Part shown: positions 7,201 to 15,943 of the stretch, one piece after another
Position numbering within the stretch: position 1 is the stretch's first letter
Layout: the number at the start of each line of letters is the position of its first letter
Assembly (NCBI GenBank): GCA_003389385.1
Contig: QQVM01000022.1
Location: 1 to 64,000 of the forward strand
Direction: 5' to 3'
DNA length: 64,000 bases
From: Bacteroidota bacterium
Lineage (GTDB): Bacteria > Bacteroidota > Bacteroidia > AKYH767-A > 2013-40CM-41-45
Made by a program: the position numbers and the translations under genes
The notes under the pieces: model-generated
Databases searched by the model: none
Seen by the model: the letters and a program-made list of their open reading frames with translations, nothing else
What the model was told of the DNA's origin: nothing

Positions 7201-9631
7201 GATTCCCGCAGGCGGATATCTTGTGCTGGCAGAAGACTCTGTAAAGTTTCGCTCCATTTTTCCGACTGTGAGCAATGTTCGCGGACCGTTTGGATTTAAT
7301 CTGAGCAATGGAGGAGAAGAGATCAGGTTGTTTGACCATAACGATAATCTTTACTTGTCGGTGTATTATCAGGATGTGATTCCATGGCCTGTGGATGCAG
7401 ACGGACTTGGATATACGCTTGAACGCAACAACACTTCCAATGATCCGAATAACGGTAGCAGCTGGTTTACCGGTTGCATCGGAGGATCGCCCGGCCGTGC
7501 TTACGGAAATATACTTGGCACCAATATTCCTGTTTCAGGCAGCACAACATTTTGCACAGGCAGCAGTTCCGTGCTCACAACAAGAAGAGAACCTGGATAT
7601 ACATATCAGTGGCTCTTCAACGGAAATAATATTCCGGGAGCGACTGACACATTTTATGTAGCGAGTACCTCAGGACAGTATTCCGTGCGAGTGAGTTATT
7701 TCTCCTGTGCCAATACATCCGATCAGGTTACACTTACTCAGGTTGCACAGGCACCAGCGCCAACAGCTTCAGGTACTTACCGTTGCGGACCAGGTACCAT
7801 GACGATTAGTGCTACTGCAACTGATTCTATTTATTGGTACGATGCCCCAGCTGGAAATTTGTTGGGATCTGGCCCTTCATTTATAACTCCTCACCTCACT
7901 TCGAATACTACTTATTATGTCAGCGCAAGCCGCACTTGTCCAAGCAATCCTGTAAGTGTGAACGTTGAGGTACTGCCAATAGCATCAGAGCCTGTTATCA
8001 GTGACACATCAATCTGCGGTCCGAATGCAGTGACTCTCACTGCAAGCGACACTGCAACTATTTATTGGTACACTGCCGCTACCGGAGGAGCTTTGGTCGA
8101 AACCGGCTCAAGTTTCACTACGCCTCATCTGAATTATGATACAGTCTATTACCTCGAAGCCGGATCGCTTTGTCCGAGTAACAGAGTTTCTGTATACATA
8201 GAAGTACTTAAGTCTCCTGCACCTGTTACTGTAGATGCAGCAAGGTGCGGTGACGGCTCGGTCACATTAAACGCCAGCGCTTCAGATCCGATAACGTGGT
8301 TTAGCAGTCCGACCGGAGGAACACCTGTTGGATCTGGCAACACCTACGTCACACCAATACTCAATGCGACAACAAATTACTATGCTCAGGCGAACGGAGG
8401 ATGTCCTAGCGTAAGAGTTCCTGCCCTGGCAATCATTGATCCGGTACCACCGGCACCGAGTGCTGGCAATGCGGTTGCATGCCTGAACACAAGTGTAACT
8501 CTGACCGCCACATCCACTTCCCAGGTTTATTGGTTTGATGCACCTTCTGGAGGAAATCTCCTTCATACAGGATCAACTTTCACAACTCCAAACATCAACA
8601 GTCCGGTTACATATTATGTTGAAGCCGGTTTCGATTGCCGCAGTGCGAGAACATCAGTGAATGTGAGCGTTTCCAATCCTCCGCAGATTACTTCCGTGAC
8701 AGATGGTACACGCTGCGGTCCGGGTACAGTTACATTATCCGCCAACTCCAGTGATCCGATCACATGGTACGGACAGTCGAGTGGAGGCAGCTCCCTTGGT
8801 AGCGGAAGCACATTCGTCACTCCTCACATTACTGCTACAACAATTTTTTATGCCCAAGCTACATCCAACTGTGCAGGCCCAAGGGTAGCAGTGACGGCCA
8901 CAGTAACCGCACAGCCTGATCCTCCGGTAGTAAGTGACGGATACAATTGCGGCAACGGCAGCGTCACACTTTCTGCAAGTTCACCTGCACCGGTATCATG
9001 GTACGACCAGCCTACTGGCGGCAATCTTCTGCACAGCGGATATACATTCACTACACCTGTATTGAATGCAACCACAACTTATTATGCTATTGCCGGAGTA
9101 TCCTGCCTTAGCAATGCAGAACCCGCTATTGCGTCAATCTATCCGGCGGCACAGATAAACCTCGGCAACGATACAGTGATTACATCCGGCAACACATTGG
9201 TGCTGGATGCTGGCCCTGGTTTCATTTCTTATGCCTGGTCTACCGGTGCGAGCACAAGAAGCATCACAGTCAATTCGAGCAATACATATTCAGTGCTTGT
9301 TCTTGACAGTAACAACTGCGCTGCTTATGATGAAATTGAAGTCACGGTAATCACAGACATCAATCAAATTTCTAAGGAAGAAAACAGGCTCTTTGCCTAT
9401 CCTAATCCTGCCGGAGAGAGGATCATGACATTATTCAGTGCAACTCATACAGGAATAGCAGCCATTAGACTGATTGATATGCAGGGAAGGATTCTTCAGC
9501 AAAAAGAGGAAAAAATAATACGCGGAAGCAATTTGTTCGAACTGGACCTGTCTGACATAATTCCAGGTGCATACATAATAGAATATGCCACAGAGCAAGG
9601 TGCACAAAGGGTTCCGATTATAAGAAGGTAG
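4214..9631 (+). CDS. Secreted CotH-kinase / lamin-tail / Ig-repeat protein with T9SS sorting domain
   Basis: About 1,805 residues. Domain order: signal peptide ending near 'LRAQ'; a lamin-tail domain ('IVINEICPSNSS'); a galactose-binding-like region; a chitobiase C-terminal-like Ig ('GGIIRYTINGDEPT'); a CotH-type atypical kinase domain (about residues 460-860, with 'LLYDLDFGMNY' as the Asp-rich metal/ATP motif near 730); a second lamin-tail domain ('ITFTEINYNSSASLNPGDW'); and six tandem Ig-like modules of about 75 residues, each with 'CG.G.VTL.AS...WY/F...GG..L..G..F.TP...TTYY'. The end is a T9SS type A domain ('YPNPAGER...GAYIIEY'). ATG 4214 (or 4235) is preferred over 4115 because the signal peptide and promoter box fit it. 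CotH proteins phosphorylate secreted proteins in spore formers; here activity is only inferred. It should be secreted and surface-attached. Confidence 0.88.
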   Translation: MNLKTPKMSALKTGLNLSFLLSIVMLMILSVPLRAQIVINEICPSNSSLISNFDGDHDDWIEIYNAGASNVNLAGYGLSDDASTPYRFTFPSVNLDAGQRLLIFASDTNITTLVDHYEAAVKASNTWKYWVGNSAPDTNWRNLGFNDASWSSGQGGIGFGDGDDATVIPQTISVMMRRSFTVPDTSQIVKAIFFMDYDDGFVAYLNGVEIARSNLGTKGDRPAHNVLARSSREARMFQGMLPDSFYIDPVLFKSIIRQGTNVLAVQTHNESASSADLSSLPYLTFGMRSPGMTFNTPSSWFRAPAKEYYNAKFKLSRTGETVYLTNASGITIDQKAYASMDLNHSFGRTPDGGSTWCYFNTPTPNASNATSVCFQAYASQPVFSVNAGFYPGTMWLTLSTTVPGGIIRYTINGDEPTPSSPSYSSPILISNTVTVRARVFANGYLPSTIITNTYFINENLRLPVFTITTDSLNLWDWNTGIYALGPNAQPNFPYKGANFWQGWRKPAAIEYYDRDKNRILRFNAEIGIYGNYSMGHPQKSFEISLSDRFGTGEINYALMPDKPYVNKTDNIVLRNSGTDWNVTHFRDALMQRIMKPSFCGYLGTDPVNLFLNGKYWGVYTVHENHDQHWMKNNFGLSRSEIDYLKEAGSTVEVKAGSDTSFWTMYNYATTQNPNGAQYYNEMNRMLDIPAYTDYFVAETYYNNGDWIGPWTNNIKMWRPNAAGGKWRYLLYDLDFGMNYAGSVNDNRIQIARNPQAFSHSSEMFDAILKNPTYKSYFINRYADMINTIFLPSNVDAILHSFQDSMAPDMPRHFATWGSNMSNWQTNINRVTSFATARPAIVRNQIQSEFGMTGQVTLTLNVSPAGAGRIQISTITPGSYPWSGVYFNGNPVNITAIPNPGFSFSHWSSPVVIGPSNTNQSLTRNFTSTDQITAHFTGSAVAPLITFTEINYNSSASLNPGDWVELHNYGSTSIDLSGWKFRDEEDNHTYNIPLGTVIPAGGYLVLAEDSVKFRSIFPTVSNVRGPFGFNLSNGGEEIRLFDHNDNLYLSVYYQDVIPWPVDADGLGYTLERNNTSNDPNNGSSWFTGCIGGSPGRAYGNILGTNIPVSGSTTFCTGSSSVLTTRREPGYTYQWLFNGNNIPGATDTFYVASTSGQYSVRVSYFSCANTSDQVTLTQVAQAPAPTASGTYRCGPGTMTISATATDSIYWYDAPAGNLLGSGPSFITPHLTSNTTYYVSASRTCPSNPVSVNVEVLPIASEPVISDTSICGPNAVTLTASDTATIYWYTAATGGALVETGSSFTTPHLNYDTVYYLEAGSLCPSNRVSVYIEVLKSPAPVTVDAARCGDGSVTLNASASDPITWFSSPTGGTPVGSGNTYVTPILNATTNYYAQANGGCPSVRVPALAIIDPVPPAPSAGNAVACLNTSVTLTATSTSQVYWFDAPSGGNLLHTGSTFTTPNINSPVTYYVEAGFDCRSARTSVNVSVSNPPQITSVTDGTRCGPGTVTLSANSSDPITWYGQSSGGSSLGSGSTFVTPHITATTIFYAQATSNCAGPRVAVTATVTAQPDPPVVSDGYNCGNGSVTLSASSPAPVSWYDQPTGGNLLHSGYTFTTPVLNATTTYYAIAGVSCLSNAEPAIASIYPAAQINLGNDTVITSGNTLVLDAGPGFISYAWSTGASTRSITVNSSNTYSVLVLDSNNCAAYDEIEVTVITDINQISKEENRLFAYPNPAGERIMTLFSATHTGIAAIRLIDMQGRILQQKEEKIIRGSNLFELDLSDIIPGAYIIEYATEQGAQRVPIIRR

Positions 9632-9650
9632 AGTGTTTTCACATTAATTG

Positions 9651-9680
9651 AAAGGCCATCCTCCAAGGTTGGCCTTTTTT
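9651..9680 (+). terminator. Intrinsic terminator after the CotH-domain gene
   Basis: The perfect 8-bp stem AAAGGCCA / TGGCCTTT (9651-9658 with 9670-9677) encloses an 11-base loop and is followed by a run of T. It sits 20 bases past the stop codon, which separates the CotH gene from the alpha-2-macroglobulin gene. Confidence 0.85.
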
Positions 9681-9762
9681 CATTTATTACGGAACAGTTT
9701 TTGATACCATGATGCAAGTCTGTGATCTAAATCATTAAATTTATAATCAAGAATAATTAATT

Positions 9763-12700
9763 ATGCTGAGACAATTCAGATTGACAAGCTTTATTCTGGC
9801 GGCATTCCTGCTCATTTCAGAATTTACTGACGCGCAAAAACTAAGATTGGAAAAAATGACCAAGGACTACACAGAACTCTGGGCCAATATAGATTCCCTT
9901 TTACAAGAAGGTCTGCCACTTTCCGCACAACCAGAACTTAAAACAATCAGTGATAAAGCGGTCAGGGAAAAAAACATTCCACAGTACATTAAGTCTGTAG
10001 TGTACGGGTTGAAGCTTAGGCAACATGCTGACGAGGATTCTGATCTATCCGCATTGAAAGAACTGAAACAGCTTGCGGAAGAATCTTCATTTCCTGAGAG
10101 CAATATTCTGCATTCTTTATTGGCGGAACTGTATCATTCATATTACGATATGAACCGCCATAAGTTCTTTCTCAGAACTTCCTTGGGAGCTGAACCGGGG
10201 CTGGATCCATCTCAATGGGATCTTGCCACAATGCAGCGGGAGATAATGAAGCATTATGACAAATCCATTTTGAATCCGCAGGAACTGGGAAAAGTATCAA
10301 TCGCTAATTATTCAGAAATTCTTATCAGCGATGATTCAATTTGGTCAAGAAAATTTAGGCCTACTCTTTATGACTTTCTTGCTTTTCGCGCACTTGATTA
10401 TTACATCAATGATGAAAGCGGATTGAGCCGTCCTGCTGATCAGTTTAAGATAAGAGACCCTGAGTTTTTTTCAGCTGCTGAAAGTTTTATCAGAATGGAA
10501 ATTGGCCAGCGCGATACACTGAACACAGACTATAAAGCCATCAAATTATTTCAGAACATTCTTCTATTTCATTTGAATGACTCTGATAAGGAAGCCTTTC
10601 TTGACGCAGAGTTAAGCCGTTTGGAATTTGTGCACCGCAAGTCTACAGTTTCAGAAAAGGACAGCTTATATGAAAATCGCTTGCAGGACATAATAAAATC
10701 TTTTTCAAAGTATGAAGCTGCGGCTGCTGCAATGCATGCACTTGCCAGTCTTTATTTTCAGCAGGGTAATAATTACAGCCCAAGTGAAAAGAAAAGTTTA
10801 AAATGGAAAATCCGGGATGCTGAGATAATCTGCGAAGAGGCAATGAAGAATTATCCGGGCACATACGGTGCTGATCGATGCAAGTCGCTAAAGGCAGAGA
10901 TCACACAAAAAAGCATTCATGCGGAAGCCCTGGAAGTTAATAAGCCTGATATTCCTGTCCTTACTAAAATCTCGTATAAGAATGTCAATAAAATTTACGT
11001 CCGGATTTACAAAACAGGGGATGAGCGAAAAAATCTGAACAGTGAAAGCGGAGTCCTCAGTCTGGCAAAAATCAAACCTCAGCATAGTTTAAGTTTCGAC
11101 TTGCCTGACGATGGGGATAAAAGAATGCACAGTGTTGAAATAGCTTTGCCGGCCTCTAGCCAAGGTTATTACTCTGCAATTATTTCTCCGGACCCTGATT
11201 TTAAATCAAACGATAATGCAATTGCCTTTTTAGGATATCGTGTGGGAAATCTTGCAATGAGTAGCAGGACAACGAGGAATGGAGACCATGAATTTCATAT
11301 ACACGACCGGTTTAGCGGAGAGCCTTTAAGCGGAGCACAAATCCGTACATATACAAATGAGTACAACCGTAATTCTAATTCATACGAGATTGTCTGGCAG
11401 GAGAAGTTTTTAAGCGATAAGAGCGGACGGGTCCTGATCCAGAATACCAACAATGAAAACAGAAGAAACTTTGGAGTGGAGATTAGTTATCGAGGTGACA
11501 CATTATTACCACATCAAAATTTTTATACATATGGTCGCCATCGAGGTAAAACCACGGCGCATCAGCGCACTGTGTTTTTTACCGATCGTTCAATATACCG
11601 TCCAGGACAAGTCATTTATTTCAAAGCACTTCTATTGAATGAGACTGATGGTGTGCCAACAGTAAGAAGAAATGAGAAAAGTATAGTTCAGTTTTTCGAT
11701 GCGAACAGGCAGCTTATTGCCGAGCAGGAATTTAAAAGCAATGTTTATGGAACCATATCCGGGTCCTTCACTGCGCCCTTGGGAGTGCTGACAGGCAATA
11801 TGCAGATTCGAAACAGTACAGGTTCGGTAAACATTCAGATAGAGGAGTACAAGCGCCCCGCTTTCGAGGTGAAACTTGAAAAACCTGATTCTGCCTTTAA
11901 GGTCAATGATACTGTGTCAATGAAAGGCCTTGCTGCAAATTACAATGGGATTCCGGTTTCATATGCTGCTCTATCATACAGAGTTGTCAGGCAGGCACGC
12001 TTTCCTGTTTGGTTTTGGCGTTTTCCCCCAATATATCCGCAGACAGAAGGTCAGGAGATTGCAAGCGGCACTGCTGAGACGAACAACAAAGGAGAGTTTC
12101 AAATAAGCTTCAAAGCGATTCCTGATGAGAGCGCTCTTCCCGATATGAACCCGGTTTTTACCTACGAGGTGCAAGTCGATGTTACAGACCTGAACGGAGA
12201 AAGTCGCAGCGCAACGGAATTTGTTGATATCGCATACACATCATTCATGATAAGCTGCGTTGTGCCGGAAATCCTGAATTCAAACGCTCCTCAAATTGTG
12301 GGAGTGGAACTGAAAAATTTTTCAGGTAAAAAGGTATTTGCAGATGTGAATATTAGTCTGCACAAAATCGATGAGCCGGACCGGCTTTTTATGCCTCGAA
12401 GATGGTCCTTGCCTGACACTTCCATAATGAGCAAAGAAGATTTTCAAAAAATGTTTCCTCAATACGCATATAACAATGAAGACAATCCTGAGCATCGTGC
12501 AAGCCGACAGGTTTTTTCCGGACGCTTTCACACGGAAAAAGATTCAGGAATAGTACTGCCTTTACATGAACTGGAAACAGGATTGTACAGACTGGAAGCC
12601 AATGCCATTGATTCGGACGGAAAGCCGGTGAAATTTTCAAAATATTTCAGCGCAATGAATTTCAATGATTCTAAGATGCCAGTAAAAGAGTATTTTACTT

Positions 12701-15700
12701 TTCAGGTTATTAAAGATGATGCCCTTCCCGGGCAGGAGAATCGGATTTTAATTGGAAGCTCTGCAAAAAATGTACGATTGAAAGTTGAAACCGAATCCAG
12801 AGATGGCATTGTACGTACAGAGTTTATAAAGCTTAGCAACAGTAAGCAATTGTTGCGCATTCCTGTGGTGGAGAGTTTCCGGGGAAACTTTTTTGTGCAT
12901 GTATCATTTATTTGCGACGGACAATTTTTCAATCAGACTTTTACAATGGAAGTGCCCTGGTCAAATAAAAAACTCGATCTCACCTATGAAACATTCAGAA
13001 GCAAGCTTTACCCTGGAGCCAAAGAAGAATGGAGAGTCAGATTGAATGATCATCAAGGCAATGCAGTGCTTGCTGAAGTACTTGCATCCATGTACGATGC
13101 ATCTCTGGATGCCTTCCTCCCGCATTCATGGCAAGCTGAGTTCTACCCAAGAACTTATTCTTCTGTTCGCACAGCCTATCATGACTTTGGAGCAGCGTCA
13201 TCAGCTTTATATCAATGGCAATGGAATCAACATCATTATTTTCAGCCGAAGCAATATGAACGCTTTAACTGGTTTGGATATCACTTTCAAAGAATAATGC
13301 ACTTGGAGTCGAGGAGTTATATGGCAGACGGTGCCCGTCAAGCGGATTTAAAATCGGTTGCGATGCTCGATGAATCATCCGAAGTCCCAATGATGATGGA
13401 AGCAGGTGGCGAAAAACCTGTGACGCTGAAGAGTGATGAAGAATTTTCAGTGAGAAAAAATCTGAAAGAAACGGCCTTCTTTTATCCGGCACTGAAAACA
13501 GATGATAAAGGCGGACTCATCATTGCTTTTGATGCGCCCGAAGCCATGACGCGTTGGAACTTCATGCTCTTTGCGCATACAGAAGACATGAAATACAAAT
13601 ATGAAGTCAAAGATGTGGTGACAAGCAAGCCGCTGACTGTATTCCCCAATCTTCCCAGATTTTTCCGTTCGGACGATGAAATCGTAGTTTCAGCCAAAAT
13701 AAATAATGGCGATAGCATTGCTCTCAATGCATCTGTGAAACTCGAAATTCTGGATGTCCGGAATTATACAAGCATCGATTCTGTTTTCTCAAACTCAAAT
13801 TCCGATAAGAGCATTGAACTGAATGCGAATTCCTCTGCAGCTGTGACTTGGAAACTAAAAGTTCCGCAAAATCTGACAGGAGCGATTGTCAGAATCAGTG
13901 CGAAATCCGGAAATGTCAGTGATGGTGAAGAGCATCTGATTCCGGTAATCAGCAATAGAAAACTTGTAACAGAGTCTTATCCATTCTGGATCAAGGGAAA
14001 TGAATCACAAGAGATACAGATCAGTTCCATTTCTACATCTGTCTCAGCGACCTCCACTCCGGTAAAACTTGTACTCGAATACACTCCAAATCCGGTTTGG
14101 GAAGTAATTCAGGCTATTCCATACATGATGGAGTATCCTTATGAATGCTCCGAACAAATATTTACCCGATACTATTCCAATTCACTGGGTGCTCATATTG
14201 TAAAAACATATCCTCAGATTGAAAGAGTGTTCAATCTTTGGAAGAGCAGCACACCTGAAACATTTCTCTCAAGACTGGAGAGGAATGCAGATCTGAAATC
14301 TTTGTTGCTGAAAGAAACACCCTGGTTGCTTGATGCACTGACGGAGAAAGAAAGCAAGGAACGTTTGGCGCTCTTGTTTGATAACAACAGAATGAGTTCT
14401 GAAAAGAAGAAGGCATTGGAGCAGCTGTTGAAAATGCAAACAAGCACGGGCGCTTGGTCGTGGTTCCCCGGAATGCCAGACGACCCTTACATCACCCAAT
14501 ACATTGTGACCGGATTCGGACGACTGATAAAACTTGGCATACTGGAAACTGATAATTCTCCTGAACTTATGAGTGCTTTGACAAAAGCAATTTCATATCT
14601 GGATCAAAAAGCGACTGATGATTATAAAAAACTAGTTGCTTCAAAAGATAAAAAGCTCTGGATGCCTTCAGTTCTCAACCTGCACTATTTGTACATGAGG
14701 ACATTTTTCTCAAATATTTCTATGGACACAGAACTGAAGGAGGCACATGGTTATTTTCTGGAACAATGCCGAAAGCACTGGCTAAAACAGTCGGAATATG
14801 AAAAAGGAATGATTGCATTGGTACTGTTCAGAAACGGAGATAAGAAGAGCGCGGATGGAATTATCCGTTCACTCACGGAGTATTCAATCAGAGACAAGAA
14901 GAAGGGGATGTTCTGGAAAAGCCAGACGGGAGGGCATTACTGGTATCAGGCTCCTGTAGAAACGCAGGCTTTATTGATCGAAGCATTTTATGAAACAGGA
15001 GCAGGTAATGCACTGATTCAGGAAATGAAGCAATGGCTCATGCTACAAAAGCAGAGCCATCATTGGCGGTCGACGAAAGCAAGTGCCGAAGCTTGTTATT
15101 CGATGTTATTGCAAGGGGAGGAGGGCATCAGCAAGGATGTAAAAGTCAGGTTTGAAGCGGGTACAGAAATTATTTTATCAGATTTGCCGGAAATTTCTTC
15201 CGAAGCCGGCAGCGGCAGATTCAGGAAAGAGTGGGAGAGAACTGAAATTAAAAATGAGATGAGCAGAATCAGGATAGCACCAGTGCAGTCTCATGACACC
15301 TCCTCATTTAGCTGGGGAGCGCTATATTACCAGTACGAAGAAAATCTGGATAAGATAAAAAAACATGATGATGCTCAGATAGGAGTTGACAGAGAATTTT
15401 TCATTGAACGAAAGGGAGAACGAGGATTGTACCTGGAAAGAATTACGGAGGCGTTTCCTGTAAAAGTTGGTGACAGAATTATTTCGAGAATTGTGATTCG
15501 ATGCGACAGAGACATGGAATACGTTCATTTAAAAGACGGTCGCGCATCAGGACTTGAACCGGAAGATGTTCTTTCCACATACAAATGGCGCGAGGGACTG
15601 GGATATTACCAAAGCACTCAGGATGCAGGCACCAGTTTTTTCATCTCATGGCTTCCGAGAGGCAAATATATTTTTGAATATTCACTAAAAGCCTTTCAAG

Positions 15701-15798
15701 CAGGAGTGTTTTCAGCCGGAAACGCAATTCTGGAAAACATGTATGCGCCTGAATTTTCAAGCCACTCAGCGGGTCAGACACTCAAAATTGTGGAATAA
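9763..15798 (+). CDS. Alpha-2-macroglobulin family protein
   Basis: A 2,011-residue secreted protein. The signal peptide ends near 'FTDAQ'; there is no lipobox Cys. A helical N-terminal region covers about residues 30-400. The MG2 domain is marked by 'TDRSIYRPGQVIYFKALL' near residue 606. The A2M core segment is 'FYPALKTDDKGG...FDAPEAMTRW' near 1240-1270. A thioester-like motif 'YECSEQ' has its Cys near residue 1462, the counterpart of CGEQ, and is followed by an alpha/alpha toroid with 'GAWSWFPGMPDDPYIT'. The Gln/His/Met-rich stretch at about 1150-1230 could be the bait region. Family knowledge: bacterial relatives trap proteases in the periplasm. This protein has no penicillin-binding protein neighbour, unlike the E. 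coli pair. Monocistronic, with a terminator in front. Confidence 0.9.
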   Translation: MLRQFRLTSFILAAFLLISEFTDAQKLRLEKMTKDYTELWANIDSLLQEGLPLSAQPELKTISDKAVREKNIPQYIKSVVYGLKLRQHADEDSDLSALKELKQLAEESSFPESNILHSLLAELYHSYYDMNRHKFFLRTSLGAEPGLDPSQWDLATMQREIMKHYDKSILNPQELGKVSIANYSEILISDDSIWSRKFRPTLYDFLAFRALDYYINDESGLSRPADQFKIRDPEFFSAAESFIRMEIGQRDTLNTDYKAIKLFQNILLFHLNDSDKEAFLDAELSRLEFVHRKSTVSEKDSLYENRLQDIIKSFSKYEAAAAAMHALASLYFQQGNNYSPSEKKSLKWKIRDAEIICEEAMKNYPGTYGADRCKSLKAEITQKSIHAEALEVNKPDIPVLTKISYKNVNKIYVRIYKTGDERKNLNSESGVLSLAKIKPQHSLSFDLPDDGDKRMHSVEIALPASSQGYYSAIISPDPDFKSNDNAIAFLGYRVGNLAMSSRTTRNGDHEFHIHDRFSGEPLSGAQIRTYTNEYNRNSNSYEIVWQEKFLSDKSGRVLIQNTNNENRRNFGVEISYRGDTLLPHQNFYTYGRHRGKTTAHQRTVFFTDRSIYRPGQVIYFKALLLNETDGVPTVRRNEKSIVQFFDANRQLIAEQEFKSNVYGTISGSFTAPLGVLTGNMQIRNSTGSVNIQIEEYKRPAFEVKLEKPDSAFKVNDTVSMKGLAANYNGIPVSYAALSYRVVRQARFPVWFWRFPPIYPQTEGQEIASGTAETNNKGEFQISFKAIPDESALPDMNPVFTYEVQVDVTDLNGESRSATEFVDIAYTSFMISCVVPEILNSNAPQIVGVELKNFSGKKVFADVNISLHKIDEPDRLFMPRRWSLPDTSIMSKEDFQKMFPQYAYNNEDNPEHRASRQVFSGRFHTEKDSGIVLPLHELETGLYRLEANAIDSDGKPVKFSKYFSAMNFNDSKMPVKEYFTFQVIKDDALPGQENRILIGSSAKNVRLKVETESRDGIVRTEFIKLSNSKQLLRIPVVESFRGNFFVHVSFICDGQFFNQTFTMEVPWSNKKLDLTYETFRSKLYPGAKEEWRVRLNDHQGNAVLAEVLASMYDASLDAFLPHSWQAEFYPRTYSSVRTAYHDFGAASSALYQWQWNQHHYFQPKQYERFNWFGYHFQRIMHLESRSYMADGARQADLKSVAMLDESSEVPMMMEAGGEKPVTLKSDEEFSVRKNLKETAFFYPALKTDDKGGLIIAFDAPEAMTRWNFMLFAHTEDMKYKYEVKDVVTSKPLTVFPNLPRFFRSDDEIVVSAKINNGDSIALNASVKLEILDVRNYTSIDSVFSNSNSDKSIELNANSSAAVTWKLKVPQNLTGAIVRISAKSGNVSDGEEHLIPVISNRKLVTESYPFWIKGNESQEIQISSISTSVSATSTPVKLVLEYTPNPVWEVIQAIPYMMEYPYECSEQIFTRYYSNSLGAHIVKTYPQIERVFNLWKSSTPETFLSRLERNADLKSLLLKETPWLLDALTEKESKERLALLFDNNRMSSEKKKALEQLLKMQTSTGAWSWFPGMPDDPYITQYIVTGFGRLIKLGILETDNSPELMSALTKAISYLDQKATDDYKKLVASKDKKLWMPSVLNLHYLYMRTFFSNISMDTELKEAHGYFLEQCRKHWLKQSEYEKGMIALVLFRNGDKKSADGIIRSLTEYSIRDKKKGMFWKSQTGGHYWYQAPVETQALLIEAFYETGAGNALIQEMKQWLMLQKQSHHWRSTKASAEACYSMLLQGEEGISKDVKVRFEAGTEIILSDLPEISSEAGSGRFRKEWERTEIKNEMSRIRIAPVQSHDTSSFSWGALYYQYEENLDKIKKHDDAQIGVDREFFIERKGERGLYLERITEAFPVKVGDRIISRIVIRCDRDMEYVHLKDGRASGLEPEDVLSTYKWREGLGYYQSTQDAGTSFFISWLPRGKYIFEYSLKAFQAGVFSAGNAILENMYAPEFSSHSAGQTLKIVE

Positions 15799-15943
15799 AC
15801 CAAACAGTTTATTAGGATAGTAATTTCATTTTGGATGTATCATGAAAATTCCGGAACTTGTATAAACCATGGATTTACAGTGTATAAAAGACTTATCTTG
15901 TGCATGTCAATCATTGGGGAGATTGGCTAAAACAAGACTTATC

